Source of the DNA: Podospora pseudocomata
Taxonomy: Eukaryota; Ascomycota; Sordariomycetes; Sordariales; Podosporaceae
Assembly: GCF_035222375.1 (NCBI RefSeq)
Contig: NW_026946364.1
Span: 496,001 to 560,000 of the forward strand
Direction: 5' to 3'
DNA length: 64,000 nt
In this document: positions 30,891 through 42,300 of the stretch, piece after piece
Position numbering within the stretch: position 1 is the stretch's first letter
Layout of the letters: each line of letters begins with the position of its first letter
Notes under the pieces: generated by a model
Database searches by the model: none
What the model was told of the DNA's origin: nothing
Seen by the model: only the letters and a program-made list of their open reading frames with translations
Made by a program: the position numbers and the translations under genes

Positions 30891-31110
30891 GGTTGTTGGC
30901 TACTACTCATTATGGGTTAGGATTGTATATGGTTTTTTTGCTGCTGTTTTTTTTCCTTCACTCGAAGGCGAAGCAACTGATACCCCCTTTTGTTGAGTTA
31001 AATATGGATTGTTACACGTCGGTGTGGATGGTCGGGTTCGTTCATATAAAAGTGAAAGAAGTTTTGTATATTTTCTATTAAACTCTCATCATTGTGCAAA
31101 TTTGGTCTGA
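30671..31110. other. Convergent 3' region of kinesin-5 and HAD genes
   Basis: Both flanking genes end here. It holds the (GTT)20 tract listed separately and otherwise T-rich untranslated sequence. Confidence 0.5.
30831..30890 (+). repeat. (GTT)20 trinucleotide microsatellite
   Basis: Twenty perfect GTT units about 160 bp beyond the kinesin-5 stop codon, probably inside its 3' untranslated region. Confidence 0.97.
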
Positions 31111-31911
31111 TCAGTTTTGCTCCTTTTCCAACTCGGCAAATTGTCTTTCCACCTCTTCGGCAAAATCTCCCAAGGTCTCAAACGTCCACTCGAAGGCTAC
31201 CTTGCCCTCGCGGGACAGCTCCTCCAGGTTGCCGCCCGTGCCGTAGTTCTTGGGATCAGTCCCCCCTCTCGCGATAAACACGCTCCTCAACCCGACCTCC
31301 TTGGCAGGCACATGATCAGCCGTCAGACTCCTCGCCACATGGAGCAGTTCCCCTTTGGCCTTATCCACCCCCAGCTCCTCCCTGGCGTGTTTGAACAGGT
31401 ACTCAAAGTTATGCAGGGAGGGTTTGTAGCTCCCGATTTTTTGCGCGGTGTACACCGCATCAAATCTCACCTTGCCCTTCAGGGAATTGCTGATCGTTGA
31501 TGCGATGTTGTCGTCGTTGACGTTGGAGAGGACGATGAGCTTGTAGTGCTTGGCAAGAATTTGCAGCGCTTGGATGGTGTCGGGGAAGGGAGACCAGCGG
31601 CCGGGTCCGGAGCCTGCGTTGAGGGCGTCGGACTCGTCAAAGGGGACGTTGACCTCGCGGGCTAGGAGGCGGAAGCATTCGGAGAGGGTGAGGTTGTAGG
31701 GGAGGGTGGGCTGGGTTTTCCAGAGGTGGGCTTGGTGGTGGTCGAAGCGTTGGACTGCGGAGAGGGGGGTTGCGGAGAGGGGGTGGGAAGGGGGGAGTTG
31801 GGAGGTTATGGGGGTGAGGTCGGTGGTGAGGCCGGTTTCCCAGTCTATGAGGGTGCCGTAGCAGTCGAAGGAGAGGGCTTTGAAGGTTGTGAGGGGGGGT
31901 GGTGGTGACAT
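31111..31911 (-). CDS. HAD-superfamily hydrolase, haloacid dehalogenase type II-like
   Basis: Single-exon 266-aa protein with the HAD fold. Motif I is FDCYGTLIDWE with Asp16 as the predicted nucleophile; motif II is the Ser in LIVLSNVNDD; motif III is Lys in GSYKPSLHNFEYLF; the distal acidic motif region is LLHVARSLTADHVPAKEVGL. In bacterial L-2-haloacid dehalogenases the equivalent reads HVASSxxHD, so the Arg here is a small departure. Fungal members of this family are common and their substrates are mostly unknown; a phosphatase or dehalogenase activity is possible. Convergent with kinesin-5. Confidence 0.88.
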   Translation of the reverse strand: MSPPPPLTTFKALSFDCYGTLIDWETGLTTDLTPITSQLPPSHPLSATPLSAVQRFDHHQAHLWKTQPTLPYNLTLSECFRLLAREVNVPFDESDALNAGSGPGRWSPFPDTIQALQILAKHYKLIVLSNVNDDNIASTISNSLKGKVRFDAVYTAQKIGSYKPSLHNFEYLFKHAREELGVDKAKGELLHVARSLTADHVPAKEVGLRSVFIARGGTDPKNYGTGGNLEELSREGKVAFEWTFETLGDFAEEVERQFAELEKEQN

Positions 31912-32539
31912 TGTGGGTGAGTGAGGGGATAGTGAGAGTGAGACGCTGCGTTGGAGGGGTGATGACGGGGACTTTGAACTTTGAGGCAGAGGAAGATAGA
32001 GGTTTATATGAAAATGCCAATGGGCATCATGTTGATGATATCATGTGTTACCTTATTGCCGGTCAAGAGGATCTCGCCTACAATGTACACCCGCACTATC
32101 ACCGTACATGTCCAGGCACTTGACCTGATTTGGGCCGGCGAGCAACAGTCTTGCAGATTGCATCATTAGCTTTCCCTTTCACTGGCCGGCCGACTCACAC
32201 CTGCCTTCCTGTTCCGGCTGCAACGCTCCCAATAATTGTGGGCTCGACCTCTCCTACATGTCTTCTGAACCCCTTCCTTCGATAACCACCACGGTGTTAA
32301 AACGGACATATAACGCCACACGGATATAAAGCGCACGCCATTTTCCAACAAGGCGCGCCCAGAACAATGCGTTTCCACATATCTGTTCAACAACTTAGTT
32401 TCCTCTATCGCGAGCATCATGAAAGGCGCATGTTTTCCCGTGGAGGAAATGCAAAAAATGGAAGGACCCCTCATTCGCTCCTTCCAATTGTCATCAGTAT
32501 TAGGTGCTATCACGACATCACAACTCCAACAAATCATAC
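31912..32539. other. Intergenic between HAD gene and tRNA-Leu
   Basis: Promoter side of the HAD gene and the 5' flank of the tRNA. A 123-codon minus-strand frame crosses here without recognisable content. Nothing else is supported. Confidence 0.4.
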
Positions 32540-32651
32540 GGTGAGATGGCCGAGCGGTCTAAGGCGCCACGTTAAGGTCTTCCTTAATCAACATCTTCTA
32601 GCAAAGATTCCGTGGTCCGAAAGGGCGTGGGTTCGAATCCCACTCTCATCA
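32540..32651 (+). tRNA. tRNA-Leu (anticodon AAG), intron-containing
   Basis: Starts GGTGAGATGGCCGAGCGGTC and ends with GTGGGTTCGAATCCCAC, acceptor TCTCATC and A73. The anticodon stem CCACG/CGTGG brackets TTAAGG(T), so the anticodon is AAG (read as IAG), decoding CUU and CUC. The intron of about 31 nt carries CCTTAA, complementary to the anticodon loop. The body is almost identical to the tRNA-Leu(CAG) gene at 3290-3401 outside the anticodon arm and intron, and the two genes have the same length. TTTT follows at about 32,656. Confidence 0.95.
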
Positions 32652-32959
32652 TACTCTTTTGCTACATTCTCCAGTGCCTCTTTTTTTGCATTCTCCACTT
32701 ATGTGCTCTTGCAAAACCTGATTCATGGCTGGGATGTGTGTGGTGATGGTGCATCTTTTTGTCTTGATTTGAGAGCTTGCCGGGGCTTGATATGACAAGT
32801 ATGGATATATGAGAGATCAGACCAACTCGACGAGACACCAAATCAATGAGAACATGCGAGACTTATACATTGTGTGTCGTTGCTTCTAAATGCTTTGAGG
32901 GGAATCATTTTGTAAACCTTTCTAACCCGAGTTCAGCTCTGAACGCCGTATATGCTTTT
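32652..32959. other. Intergenic
   Basis: Spacer between the tRNA-Leu terminator and the 3' end of SAM37. Nothing is supported. Confidence 0.4.
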
Positions 32960-34252
32960 TCATAGTTCATCAAACATGCTTGAGAGAAACGCCCCAGCAG
33001 CACCCAAGCCACCCACTGCGAGAACAGGCTGATCCCATCGTTGTACCAAGGCTCCGAATCGTGGCAAGGTCTGCCAATACCAGATAGCAGCGCCCATTGT
33101 GAGAGCTGTTATCCCAAGTCCTGCGAAGACAAGTCTGTCCCGATTAGGCCCCTGTTTGACGCCTTTGTATTCCAGCACTAGTCTCCTCCTCTTTTCAGCC
33201 CACCACCTTCTCCACACCTCTCCGATCCATGGCACTTCATACATAACTCCATGCCCAAGTCTCTGGTAAAGCTTGAGCCCTAAACCATGTGCCTCCGTCC
33301 CCTCGTCGACCCAAGGCAAACTCTCCCATCCTCTTGGCCCAGGACCGAAAGTCTCCCTCCCACAGTCTTCCACAAACTCAACCAGCCCCGTATACTTTTG
33401 CCTTGTCACCTCCGCCAACCACCTCCTCGGCACCCCCTCATCAACAATCATCAAACTAACCCACCCCAACACAGCACACCTCGCCCCCATCGTCAACTTG
33501 GCCCACTCAACCTCCCCAATAACATCCAGCACATCCTTGGCCAACCCCTCCAACTTAATTCTCCTCTTCTCCTCCGGCGTCATAACCTCCCCAACCGTAC
33601 TCGGCCCCCTCGTCAAACTAGCCGGGATGGATATCCACCCCGCCCTCCTCGCAGCAGCAGCTTCTTGTTCTTCCTTTTCCGTCTCGACGTCCGTGTCAAG
33701 CGATGACATGCCTAGGTGTTCCGCCCGGGCAGACATTGTTTGTCGGAGCTGGGCTGGTTCTGTCCATGGCAGCGGCATAGGCAGGATCTTGCTGTAGGCT
33801 GGGCGGGTGCTCGCTGCCCAGTTGGCGGAGGAGACGTAGAGGTAGAGGGCTATGAGGGGGGTTGCGTTGGCGGATAGGAATGTGGTGTAGGCTTTGCTGT
33901 CGGCTTGGATGGTGGGTGTTGGGGGTGGGAAGGTGGCATCGTGGAAGGAGGGTGGGGGGTGGGTTTGGAGGTGGCGGAGGATGGAGGTGTAGCCTGATAT
34001 CCAAGTTCGGGTGGATGGGTCGTGGAGGGCGGGGAGGTGGTCTGTTTGTTTGTGTGAGTTAGTTATAGCTTCTAGAAAAGAGGGAATGGCAGGGCCAAAC
34101 ATACGGGTTGGTACAGCTGAGGGGCTGGATTGTATGAGTTGGTAATCGGCTTTACTTGTGGTCTGAGCGAGATAAGCGATGGCGGCGATACACTCTGCAT
34201 CGATGGACGGCAGCCCGAAGGCAGGGCCCCAGACGTAAAGCTGGAGGGCCAT
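32960..34252 (-). CDS. SAM37: Sorting and assembly machinery subunit Sam37 (Tom37/metaxin family)
   Basis: Mitochondrial outer-membrane protein of the SAM/TOB complex that inserts beta-barrel proteins. The N-terminus, LQLYVWGPAFGLPSIDAECI, is the metaxin/Tom37 glutathione-transferase-like start. The frame is open throughout, but a 63-nt stretch (34042-34104) has GTATGT at its start, CTAACTCA as branch site and ACAG at its end; removing it joins SAVPT to HHLPALHDP and ISGYTSILRHL, matching the family pattern. I therefore prefer 409 aa (exons 34105-34252 and 32960-34041) to the unspliced 430. The C-terminal region has two hydrophobic stretches (LVFAGLGITALTMGAAIWYW and VLAVGGLGAAGAFLSSMF), fitting a C-terminal outer-membrane anchor. 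Confidence 0.85.
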   Translation of the reverse strand: MALQLYVWGPAFGLPSIDAECIAAIAYLAQTTSKADYQLIQSSPSAVPTRMFGPAIPSFLEAITNSHKQTDHLPALHDPSTRTWISGYTSILRHLQTHPPPSFHDATFPPPTPTIQADSKAYTTFLSANATPLIALYLYVSSANWAASTRPAYSKILPMPLPWTEPAQLRQTMSARAEHLGMSSLDTDVETEKEEQEAAAARRAGWISIPASLTRGPSTVGEVMTPEEKRRIKLEGLAKDVLDVIGEVEWAKLTMGARCAVLGWVSLMIVDEGVPRRWLAEVTRQKYTGLVEFVEDCGRETFGPGPRGWESLPWVDEGTEAHGLGLKLYQRLGHGVMYEVPWIGEVWRRWWAEKRRRLVLEYKGVKQGPNRDRLVFAGLGITALTMGAAIWYWQTLPRFGALVQRWDQPVLAVGGLGAAGAFLSSMFDEL

Positions 34253-35042
34253 GATACTGATTTTTCACAAAAACGCACCCACCAGTCGTAAATAATTTAC
34301 GTCGCGCACCTCAATGACCAACAGCTTGGAGCGTGTTGAGAGAATGCACGTCCTCACGTGGCGATAAGAGCTTACCCCTCCATTCAGGGTCCTCATAAAC
34401 TGGACATTTTCCAGAAAACACCAGGGCTTTGGTTTCGGAAATCGTAAATTCAGAGTGTGGGGAAGATTTCGTTCCCGCTCCTGCCGCTGCGCCCAAAACG
34501 ACTCCACCAGCACCGCCCGGGAGAGATCATCGGCACCAGATGCATTGTCAGCAGCATGAACCCCAATTTCACTCGTTTCAGCATCCCACACTTCCTCTCC
34601 GATCTCGTTCCTGTCACTTCTTCTTCCTGTCAACTTGAAGCGATGCGCGTGATCAACCTCAAACCAGACTACCTAGAGCTCCGTAAAACAAAATACCTCA
34701 AAGGCTCTGGTCGGCAGAAACCGAGTTTCATGTGCCCGAGATCGCATCAATCACAGCTGCCAAAAACCTGTCAATGACGTATCTCCCTTCTTGCCAACCA
34801 CTTCAACCCCTGGGATCTAGCCTCTTATTCCCTTCTTCTTGGCCACTTTTGTTGCGCCTCGGCAACCACCACCACCACCACCACTGAGCACTGATCACCG
34901 CCGAGCCCAAAAGTTCCGACAGACAAGAACGCAACCAAACTTCGCTCCTCTAAAGAAGGAAGCGCCCCTTTCCCAAAAGGGGCAAAAAGGGGACAGTTCC
35001 ATTTTCGACAATGTCGCTTTCCATTTTCGTTCAGCTTCAACC
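34253..35042. promoter_or_regulatory. SAM37 upstream region
   Basis: Upstream flank of SAM37. Frames on both strands reach about 120 codons (for example 34265-34633 minus) but start too close to SAM37 or lack recognisable content. The minus-strand frame ends only 12 bp from the SAM37 start and cannot be a separate ordinary gene. Confidence 0.35.
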
Positions 35043-35465
35043 ATGCCTCATCAAGACAAGACTCAATCTCGTGAGCACAAACCACCCCCAGGAAAATGGT
35101 CAGTCTTGGGGAGTCTTGGAGGGTCTTGGACCAGCGCTTGGTATCATCGTCTGCTCGTAAAAGTCGCCAGTCTCAGTCAGGAGGACGACATATCAACCCC
35201 GAACTCCGTTCCCGTTCGCGGGCCACGTTTCCACCCGAATCTATCCGCTACCCGAGATCAGCTGCTCCATTCACAAGTGCTTCCTCTTGAACCCTCAACG
35301 ACTGATGATCCTACGGGGCATCAAATAGATGGTTGGGCTTGGCTCCTCCCCCTTCGGCTTCGGATGCGGGGGGTTGGTGGTTGGGCGGAGGATGCTACTG
35401 CACGAAATAATTTAACAAACATGCAGGTCATGGTCTTGAAGGCCTCAACATCGAGCCACTTTTAG
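35043..35465 (+). CDS. Weak candidate small protein (141 codons), unknown
   Basis: Open frame from ATG at 35043 starting MPHQDKTQSREHKPPPGKW. The upstream part of the frame opens with a non-ATG codon at 34839. There is no known domain, and another frame over the same stretch (35096-35290) is equally plausible. A GTGAGC donor-like site at about 35,070 could make this the first exon of something else. It sits at the left edge of the gene desert. I list it only because the desert has so few candidates. Confidence 0.15.
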   Translation: MPHQDKTQSREHKPPPGKWSVLGSLGGSWTSAWYHRLLVKVASLSQEDDISTPNSVPVRGPRFHPNLSATRDQLLHSQVLPLEPSTTDDPTGHQIDGWAWLLPLRLRMRGVGGWAEDATARNNLTNMQVMVLKASTSSHF

Positions 35466-38136
35466 GGGTGGAAGAGTCAAGTAAAGTAGTACGATGTGTG
35501 GGATGATGTCGTCGTGGCCTCCCCTTGGAGATCACATTCAGAAGGTAGGAAATATACCCGATCAAGACAACCCGAGCCGACCTGGAAATTGCTGCAGAGG
35601 CACACACAGCCTCCCTCTTTGGTGGTGATGGTGGTTGGCTGAGTCGTCTCATCTTGAGAAGCAGCGAAAGCAACGCTGGTGACAGTGACAACAAATGCCG
35701 CCCGATCGACCGATATGCCCGCCGTCCGATGGCCAATCTCGTCTGCATGATGAAAACCATATCCACGTGGGTGAGCTGTTGTTGGAAGAGGAAAAGTGAG
35801 AAGAGCCCCTCTTTGACATGTGCTTGCGATGATGGGGTCCCCATCTCATGAATATGATATCGCGCACTGGCGATATCTCCTAGCCTCTCTCCCTTGGTCC
35901 AACCGTCTCACTAATACGATAACTAGTATCCGCCCTCAAGGAAGAAAAGCTCCTCTTTGATGTCATTTCATTCAAGCCCTTTCAATCCCGTGCAAAAGTC
36001 CCGGAGCTATTGGCAATGCCATTGAAGTCCAAAACACAGATCAAGGGCCGTTTAGACTTGATCACCCCTACTGTCCTGATGATACCCTACCCCTTCCACT
36101 TGTACGAAAACAGCCCGACCTTGCGAGATCGCGTTCGTCGTCCAAGCGCGAAGTACCGGCGGCTTTTGTGGGTTAGGTATCATGCTCTCTCTTTTCGTTT
36201 TCCGTACTTGCTTTTGCGCCCTTGGCTCGTAACATTTTGTCGCGAGCGAGTGGTGTGTGTCTGGGGGAAGGGATATGTACATGAACAATACCCCCTCGCG
36301 GTACCATACATACAGTTGAGTTAACTCCAGGCACGCAAACCTGAAGTTTTTTGGCTAGGTAGGTAGGTTCCACCTTGACAAAAAACAGAAACATGTCCCA
36401 AAAAGAATAAAGTGTTGTTGCATGTGATCAGTTTTTTTTTTTTTTTTTTGGGGTTTTTGCCGCCAAATGCGCGCCATAATAAGTTGAGAATGATGCAAGC
36501 CGATGTTGCAGTGACAGAGGGGAGGGGGGACCACCAGAATCATACATGACTCCACTGTGTATTGAGAGGCAGAGAGAGAGAAACTTCAATTCGACAAGTT
36601 CTCAAACTGGATAAACTCAGTGAAGTCGGAAGGGGAAGGGGAAGGGGGTCGGTGGTGGATTGAACGACGAACCAAGACGTAGCAATTACCACTCTTCAAC
36701 TGAGACCCCCACGCAATATTTAGGCCGCCAAGTTGCAGAGAACCAAGATGAGGTTTTGATTGAGAAATGCATTGAATGCCCCGTGGGCCGATGAATATCG
36801 GGGGTGGATCATGGTGTTGAAACTCTCTTCTTGCGGATTTCCGCTTTCTGTTCTTCTTGCATGTGTCTGTGGATGAGGTGGGTGGGCGGGTGGTGGTGGT
36901 GGTTTTCTTGCGCTTCGGTCCCTGTGATCTATGGAGTCTCAAAAGGTTAGCGCCAAATTGTCAAATAAAACCCGCGGCAGAATTACGATGAGATAATAAA
37001 AACAAGTTGTACCATGTTGGCGATTCATGAAGAACGGAGACACATTGGGCACAAATGCATGATATAGGATCTGTTGTTCAAAATATTGGGGGTTGGTAAA
37101 TGGATAGTTTCTTGCATTGTTTGCGTCGCTCTCATTCATGAACATGAGAATAGCGAAACCAGAAAACTAAAGCTCCTCCAAAAAAAACCAAAAAAAAAAA
37201 AAACAGCTCGATGCGAATCCCATCATCGTAAATTCCTCTCTCCTTCTCATTCCCTTTCCTCCAATTCCATTGTGGGGTATCGGCGACCAATTGATAAAAA
37301 CTCATGTGCGCCGTTTCCCAAAATGCTCCCTTGATTCATAGTGACGGTGGTGGTACAGTGGTGTAGAAAAATCCTTCTAATAGTCCCCAAAGTTTGTTGT
37401 GCGATAAAAATTCATTCGTAACATTGGAAATCTTGCATGTCGTGTCGCGGTAGTGTGGGCAGTAGGGAAAAAAAAGAAGACCCGTTGATTAAAGTCGATA
37501 CTGTGGTGGTTGGTGGTATTACAATGTGATGATAAATTGTTGAAATCCGTCCCGGAGTGGTGGTCCGTCAGATGCCGAAAAGCCGAAGATAATTAGAATA
37601 AAGCGAAAGTGTGAAAGTTGGAAGAGGTGTGGATGTCTCCCAATGAGCCGGCTCTCGGGTGGAAGGATGGCAAGACAGTTCCTGTCGTGGTGTGCAACTG
37701 AACTGAAGGTGGTGGGTGGTGGTGGTGGTGGTGGTGGTGCCAGAAAAAGGTCGGCAATGGTACACAGCATGCTGGAGTGTTTGACGTAGCTGGGAGAAAA
37801 ATGCTGGTAGGCCAATCAGGGCGAGAGCCTTTGGGTTGAGACGGTTGAAATGGCTATGTCGAGAATGGCTGTGGTGCATCATGCACGAAGCATGATGGCG
37901 TGCAGCTCACAGGCGTGGAATTCGTTGTTGTCGGAAACCAATGCGGAGACAGGAAAGCTGGCTCCGTTTTTGCAGCCTCGCATGCCCTTGACATGATTGC
38001 GTTCGGCCTGTCGAAATCTTCAAAGCGGATGTCGACCAGGCCTATAGACCCATGGTGAAAGCGGTAACAATGTGCTGTGAACCGTTGATATTCGAGTGGT
38101 GGTTGGTAGTTGTAGTTGATCGACTATCAACCCTTT

Positions 38137-38251
38137 AGCCCCTCTTGGGGAGAGGAGGCAGAGGGCGACTCGGGGGAGGGCCGGGGCAGGGGGGAAGCTG
38201 AGATGGTCTCTGAGAATCCATGGTGTAGGTCTGTTCGTTGTGGGCGGCCAT
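38137..38251 (-). CDS. Candidate short peptide gene or upstream open frame in the desert
   Basis: A short minus-strand frame (about 38 codons, starting MAAHNEQTYTMDSQRPSQ and ending in a proline-rich stretch) is preceded by about 200 nt that look like a fungal 5' leader: C/A-rich, no G runs, with a TATA-like ACATAAGG near 38,450. A second ATG in good context lies ten codons in. It could be an upstream frame of a transcript running leftwards, or chance. No homology is recognised. Confidence 0.15.
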
Positions 38252-38981
38252 TGTATGGTGTTGAGGGGTTGTTGAGTGGGTGAGTGAGGTGGTGGTTGCT
38301 GGTGGTGGGAGTGGCTGGTAGATATGTCGTTGACAAGGGAGCTTGTGATGCTTCAATATTCTGATAATGAACTGATCAGATTGTGTTGGCTGATGATGGT
38401 TCGAGATGGTGGGCTTGGTTGGGGGTGGGAGGAGGGCAGAGGCTCCCTTATGTAGCAAGCTGCGAACTGATAATCTCAAGATTGCTCGCAAGCCAGGATG
38501 CGCAAGAACAGCTTCACGGACAGGGCTGTGAGTCCCGGTCATCCCCTGGCATGCTGGGCAGATGAGTAACGAGTACCCTGTTCGGGTCCGGAGGTACCTG
38601 GGAGGCCCTCAGACGCTCACGTAATTTGGCTGTATGGGGATTCATGAGTCAAGTCTCTCAGGCCACGAGGGAGGTACTGCGACCGGAAAAGCAGCACAAA
38701 GTTGCGGTGACGCAGCCACGGCTTGGCAGTAACTCAAGGTTGCCAGGTTCTCGATGACCACCACGAAATAATGAAACACAGCATCACGCCCAGGGACTCC
38801 CTGTCGTTAATACAGCAACCCCTGCTCCGAGAAAAGCCACGGCTGCTGTACGTACCTTTCACTCCTTTTCGTTGTGCCATAACGTGAAATACCGAAATAC
38901 GGGCTGCGTAATGCTGAGAAAATAACGCTGAAAATCAGAGAAGCGGTCGATGGCAGCTGACCGACGCATGACGGCCGCTCC

Positions 38982-39359
38982 ATGGATACCCACCCGGCCG
39001 CTCCTCCGGCGACTGTGTCGTCAATCCGGCATTCAACATCAGACTCCGAAGCTGTCAACCGGCGGTTGGGCATCGTTGCGCTGTTCTTGGGCTTGGTGTC
39101 CCCGCTCCATAGTCCGCCCCCTCACCACCGCCTCTCCTACACGGCTGGTAGTATCGTACGTGCTATTACAATCATACATCCTCTGTGTGAGTCCCAGAAA
39201 ATAGATGTTGACGCTGCATTCGGCAGGAAAGCCGAGCCGCAGGACACGTTTTTCAGCGCGCAAACGGAAGCGTCCGCAGCACAGCGCATATCGCAGCGCA
39301 TTGCCCAGCTCGAGACGCGTCTCTGCCATGTCCGAAAAGGGCGGCACACAGCGAGCTGA
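38982..39359 (+). CDS. Weak candidate ORF (125 codons) with hydrophobic stretch
   Basis: Starts MDTHPAAPPATVSSIRHS, has a short hydrophobic segment (LGIVALFLGLVSPL) and ends with a coiled-coil-like SAAQRISQRIAQLETRL. The third codon positions of the first half are G/C-rich, as in the real genes of this window. The opposite strand is open over most of the same stretch, which weakens the call. No homology recognised. Confidence 0.15.
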   Translation: MDTHPAAPPATVSSIRHSTSDSEAVNRRLGIVALFLGLVSPLHSPPPHHRLSYTAGSIVRAITIIHPLCESQKIDVDAAFGRKAEPQDTFFSAQTEASAAQRISQRIAQLETRLCHVRKGRHTAS

Positions 39360-42300
39360 GAAAGGGCGAAAGATCTGAAATTGAGGAATTGCAAATTTGG
39401 CACAGTACAGCGCAGGCTGGACCAACTCCAGCAACTCTGGTCGAAGCCTCGTCTTGTCCCCCTTTGCTCGATGCTCCACAGCCAATTTCACCGTGATTAC
39501 CAAGAATCCTCGAACGGCATTTGTTGGGAATTCTGCATTTGTGCGAGCTAAATTGCCCACGCCAGGGCTTCTTCTTCAGGGGGGGCGGGGCCCATGTCAG
39601 CGCATCTTTCAGGGGCCGTACGCCCTGAAGGAGATTCGACTTTGCCGTCACCGTCACCCTTCCACGACACTGTCACTGTAGACCTGGCTCAAGGGCTGGG
39701 CACCGAAACTACAAACGCAGCAAATGGAAAAATGACGGTGTACGGAGCAAATTAGAAGACGCAAACGCAGCCTGGAGGCGGTGACAGCTATCAAAGCAAT
39801 GCCCAGCCTTTACTCCTAAGTACTCTGTATGCCCGAGGAAATTGATTTTAGCCCTACAATGTTTGAGAGAACGGAATTCCATCGGCGCAAAGAGCAAGTT
39901 CTGTTTCAGAAACAACCGTCTCTTCGATCTTTTGGTTGTCCGTCATTCTGCCAGGGGAAAGTTGAAGCAGCCGATGCAGGTCCAGGTCAGCTGGCCACCA
40001 CACTGCAACCCATCCTTTTCGAAGAATCTTCTCATCGCCCTCGCCATCACGGACCGATCCCTGCCGCTCTCGTATCCTCCAAATCAGTGTCGCAAGACTG
40101 ATGACCACACCATCGCACGTTTCTGGGCGCCTTTGCGGGTGCTGTTCATTGCGCTCGTGGTATACCAAGCTTCCGAGAGATGACAAGTCATTACGGAACC
40201 ACACAATTCGCCATGATCACGGCCGAATGATCACCTGAATCCGTTGTGCGTCGTGAGCCCTCATGGCACGTCGTTTCGTTTTCTGATCAGTGATATGGAA
40301 GTCTGGGGAAAATCCACTCGACAACAGCCGACCAGCCGAAGCATACCGAAATTGTTTGGATCTGATGACAGGCGGCACTTCAGCGCACAAGCCCTTGCTC
40401 CGATCTTCCACCCACCGGGCTGAGAGAGGTTGAAAGAGAAGTGGATTTTGGGGTTTTCTTTTCTTTTTCCTGCCCCTCCGGTGAGGCCGATGAGGGGTCC
40501 CCAGCTGCGGTTGGCAGCACAACAACAACTTTCTGCGTGTCATCATCTGGAGATATTCCACTTTCAGCCTTTGGTCCGTTTGGTTCGTCCCAGAAGAATG
40601 GTGCTCTCGAAGCGTAGCATCCAGCCTCGTCAGCATTCAGCTCCTTACAGCACGGCTCACCCTACCAGTACGGAACCACCGTAATTACAAGACCAGTACC
40701 GTGGAGGAGCGGAACGGGAGAAAACGTCGGCTGTCCGCTCCGACGGTGGGCTCAACCTTCACACCCTCTTTTGTTTCTGACCTGGACGACATTCGTGAAG
40801 GTGGTGTGGTGGCGGTCACCCAAAGTAGGCCACCATTTGGCGGCCTGCCTCTTCTTATCCAGGAACAGGAACAGGTGCCCATCGCGAGAGCTCGATTGGC
40901 CCGGTTGACATGAAGCCCCACGTTTTATCCAACAACAACATTGTCCCGACGCAAGGCTATCATTTCCACGTCTTATAACCCCGCACTTACATCCTCACGA
41001 CATGCACACACTCACACCTCACATTTGAAAACTAAAACAGGGTTGGATTCATATGACTGAACTGATGACACCACATTTCCATCTATATGTCGGTGTACGA
41101 GCCAGACTGTCGCCAGGCGCGGGGCACACGATTAGGCATTGGCTGTCAACCTAACCATATCTTTCCCGTTTGGGCAACCCGATTCAACCCCAACCCCGCC
41201 TTTTGGTTTTTATGAGGCATTCACCAAGTGTCTATTACTGGGGGGGCATACCGGACACACGGTAAGGCCGATATACTACAGGGTACAGTGACTCACATTC
41301 ACACAGGGCACTTGGACGCGTTGTCAACTGGGCAACTTTCAACCAAGGCCCGAAGACCCGGGATGTGTAATCGGTACGGAGTAAGCAAGGAAATTCGGAG
41401 GATTCAATGACAACCTCGATTTCATGGTACAGAGTAAATAACAGAAAGAAAATTCTGACGAGAATATGCGGCGGCCGCGGCACAGGGAAATCAACAATAA
41501 ACAGAAAACTAAAACATAGCGTGACCTCCGGCATGAGGAAGATTGTTTGTTTCAATATGCAACCCGCCGAAACCACCGACTTCCATTACACATACGGATA
41601 ACGTGGTCTCAGTCTCAGTTTCCCGACACGAAGGGTACACTCACTTAGACACCTCATGTAACTGCAATGTAATGCAATGCAGCAACGGGCCCGAGAAGAG
41701 TGCTTGGTGTTTCGTGGCCTGCGAGATTGTCCGCTTTTGGAATTTCTATGACAGACTTTGCTCTGGTGCAATATGGCATTGATGGATGACTGTCGGCTGC
41801 AAGAGCGGCGGTATGAACACGGCGAAGAAAACAGAAATATCACAACCCATCACGGCTTGGGCTGGGAATTCCCTCAACAGCCGCCCAGTGTCGCCTGCGC
41901 TTTGACAGTCAAGACTCAAGCGAGCGCTTATTTGAAGCATAGCTGTGCTACTATGACATGGAACGGAGCAACAACTGAAAGACGACAGTAGCATTAACCG
42001 CGAGCCGCCGTCTTTCTCAGGTTGCGCGGCTAATTTGATCTTCCATGTGTCTGTTCTCACCTCGCCTCTTTTGTGCATACATGACATAGAACTGCAGCGC
42101 GCATCTCTCCGTATTTTTGGGACGGCGTAGCATCGTCAATAATTTGGGCGGAAGCTGAAGGCGGCGCAGCACTGCCGGGAAGCATTCTTTCCAGCACTTT
42201 TCCAGCCACCAGCATCTGTCAATCATGATCTTTTTGGGGGAACACAAAGAATCAGGAGGGAACCGACAAGTCGACTTGGGCAACAAAACATGATCGGGCT

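Noticed and set aside
37861-38060. Protein-like frames (e.g. GCKNGASFPVSALVSDNNEF) on the minus strand
   Set aside because: Only about 45 codons, no start or splice support, and a length expected by chance at this GC content.
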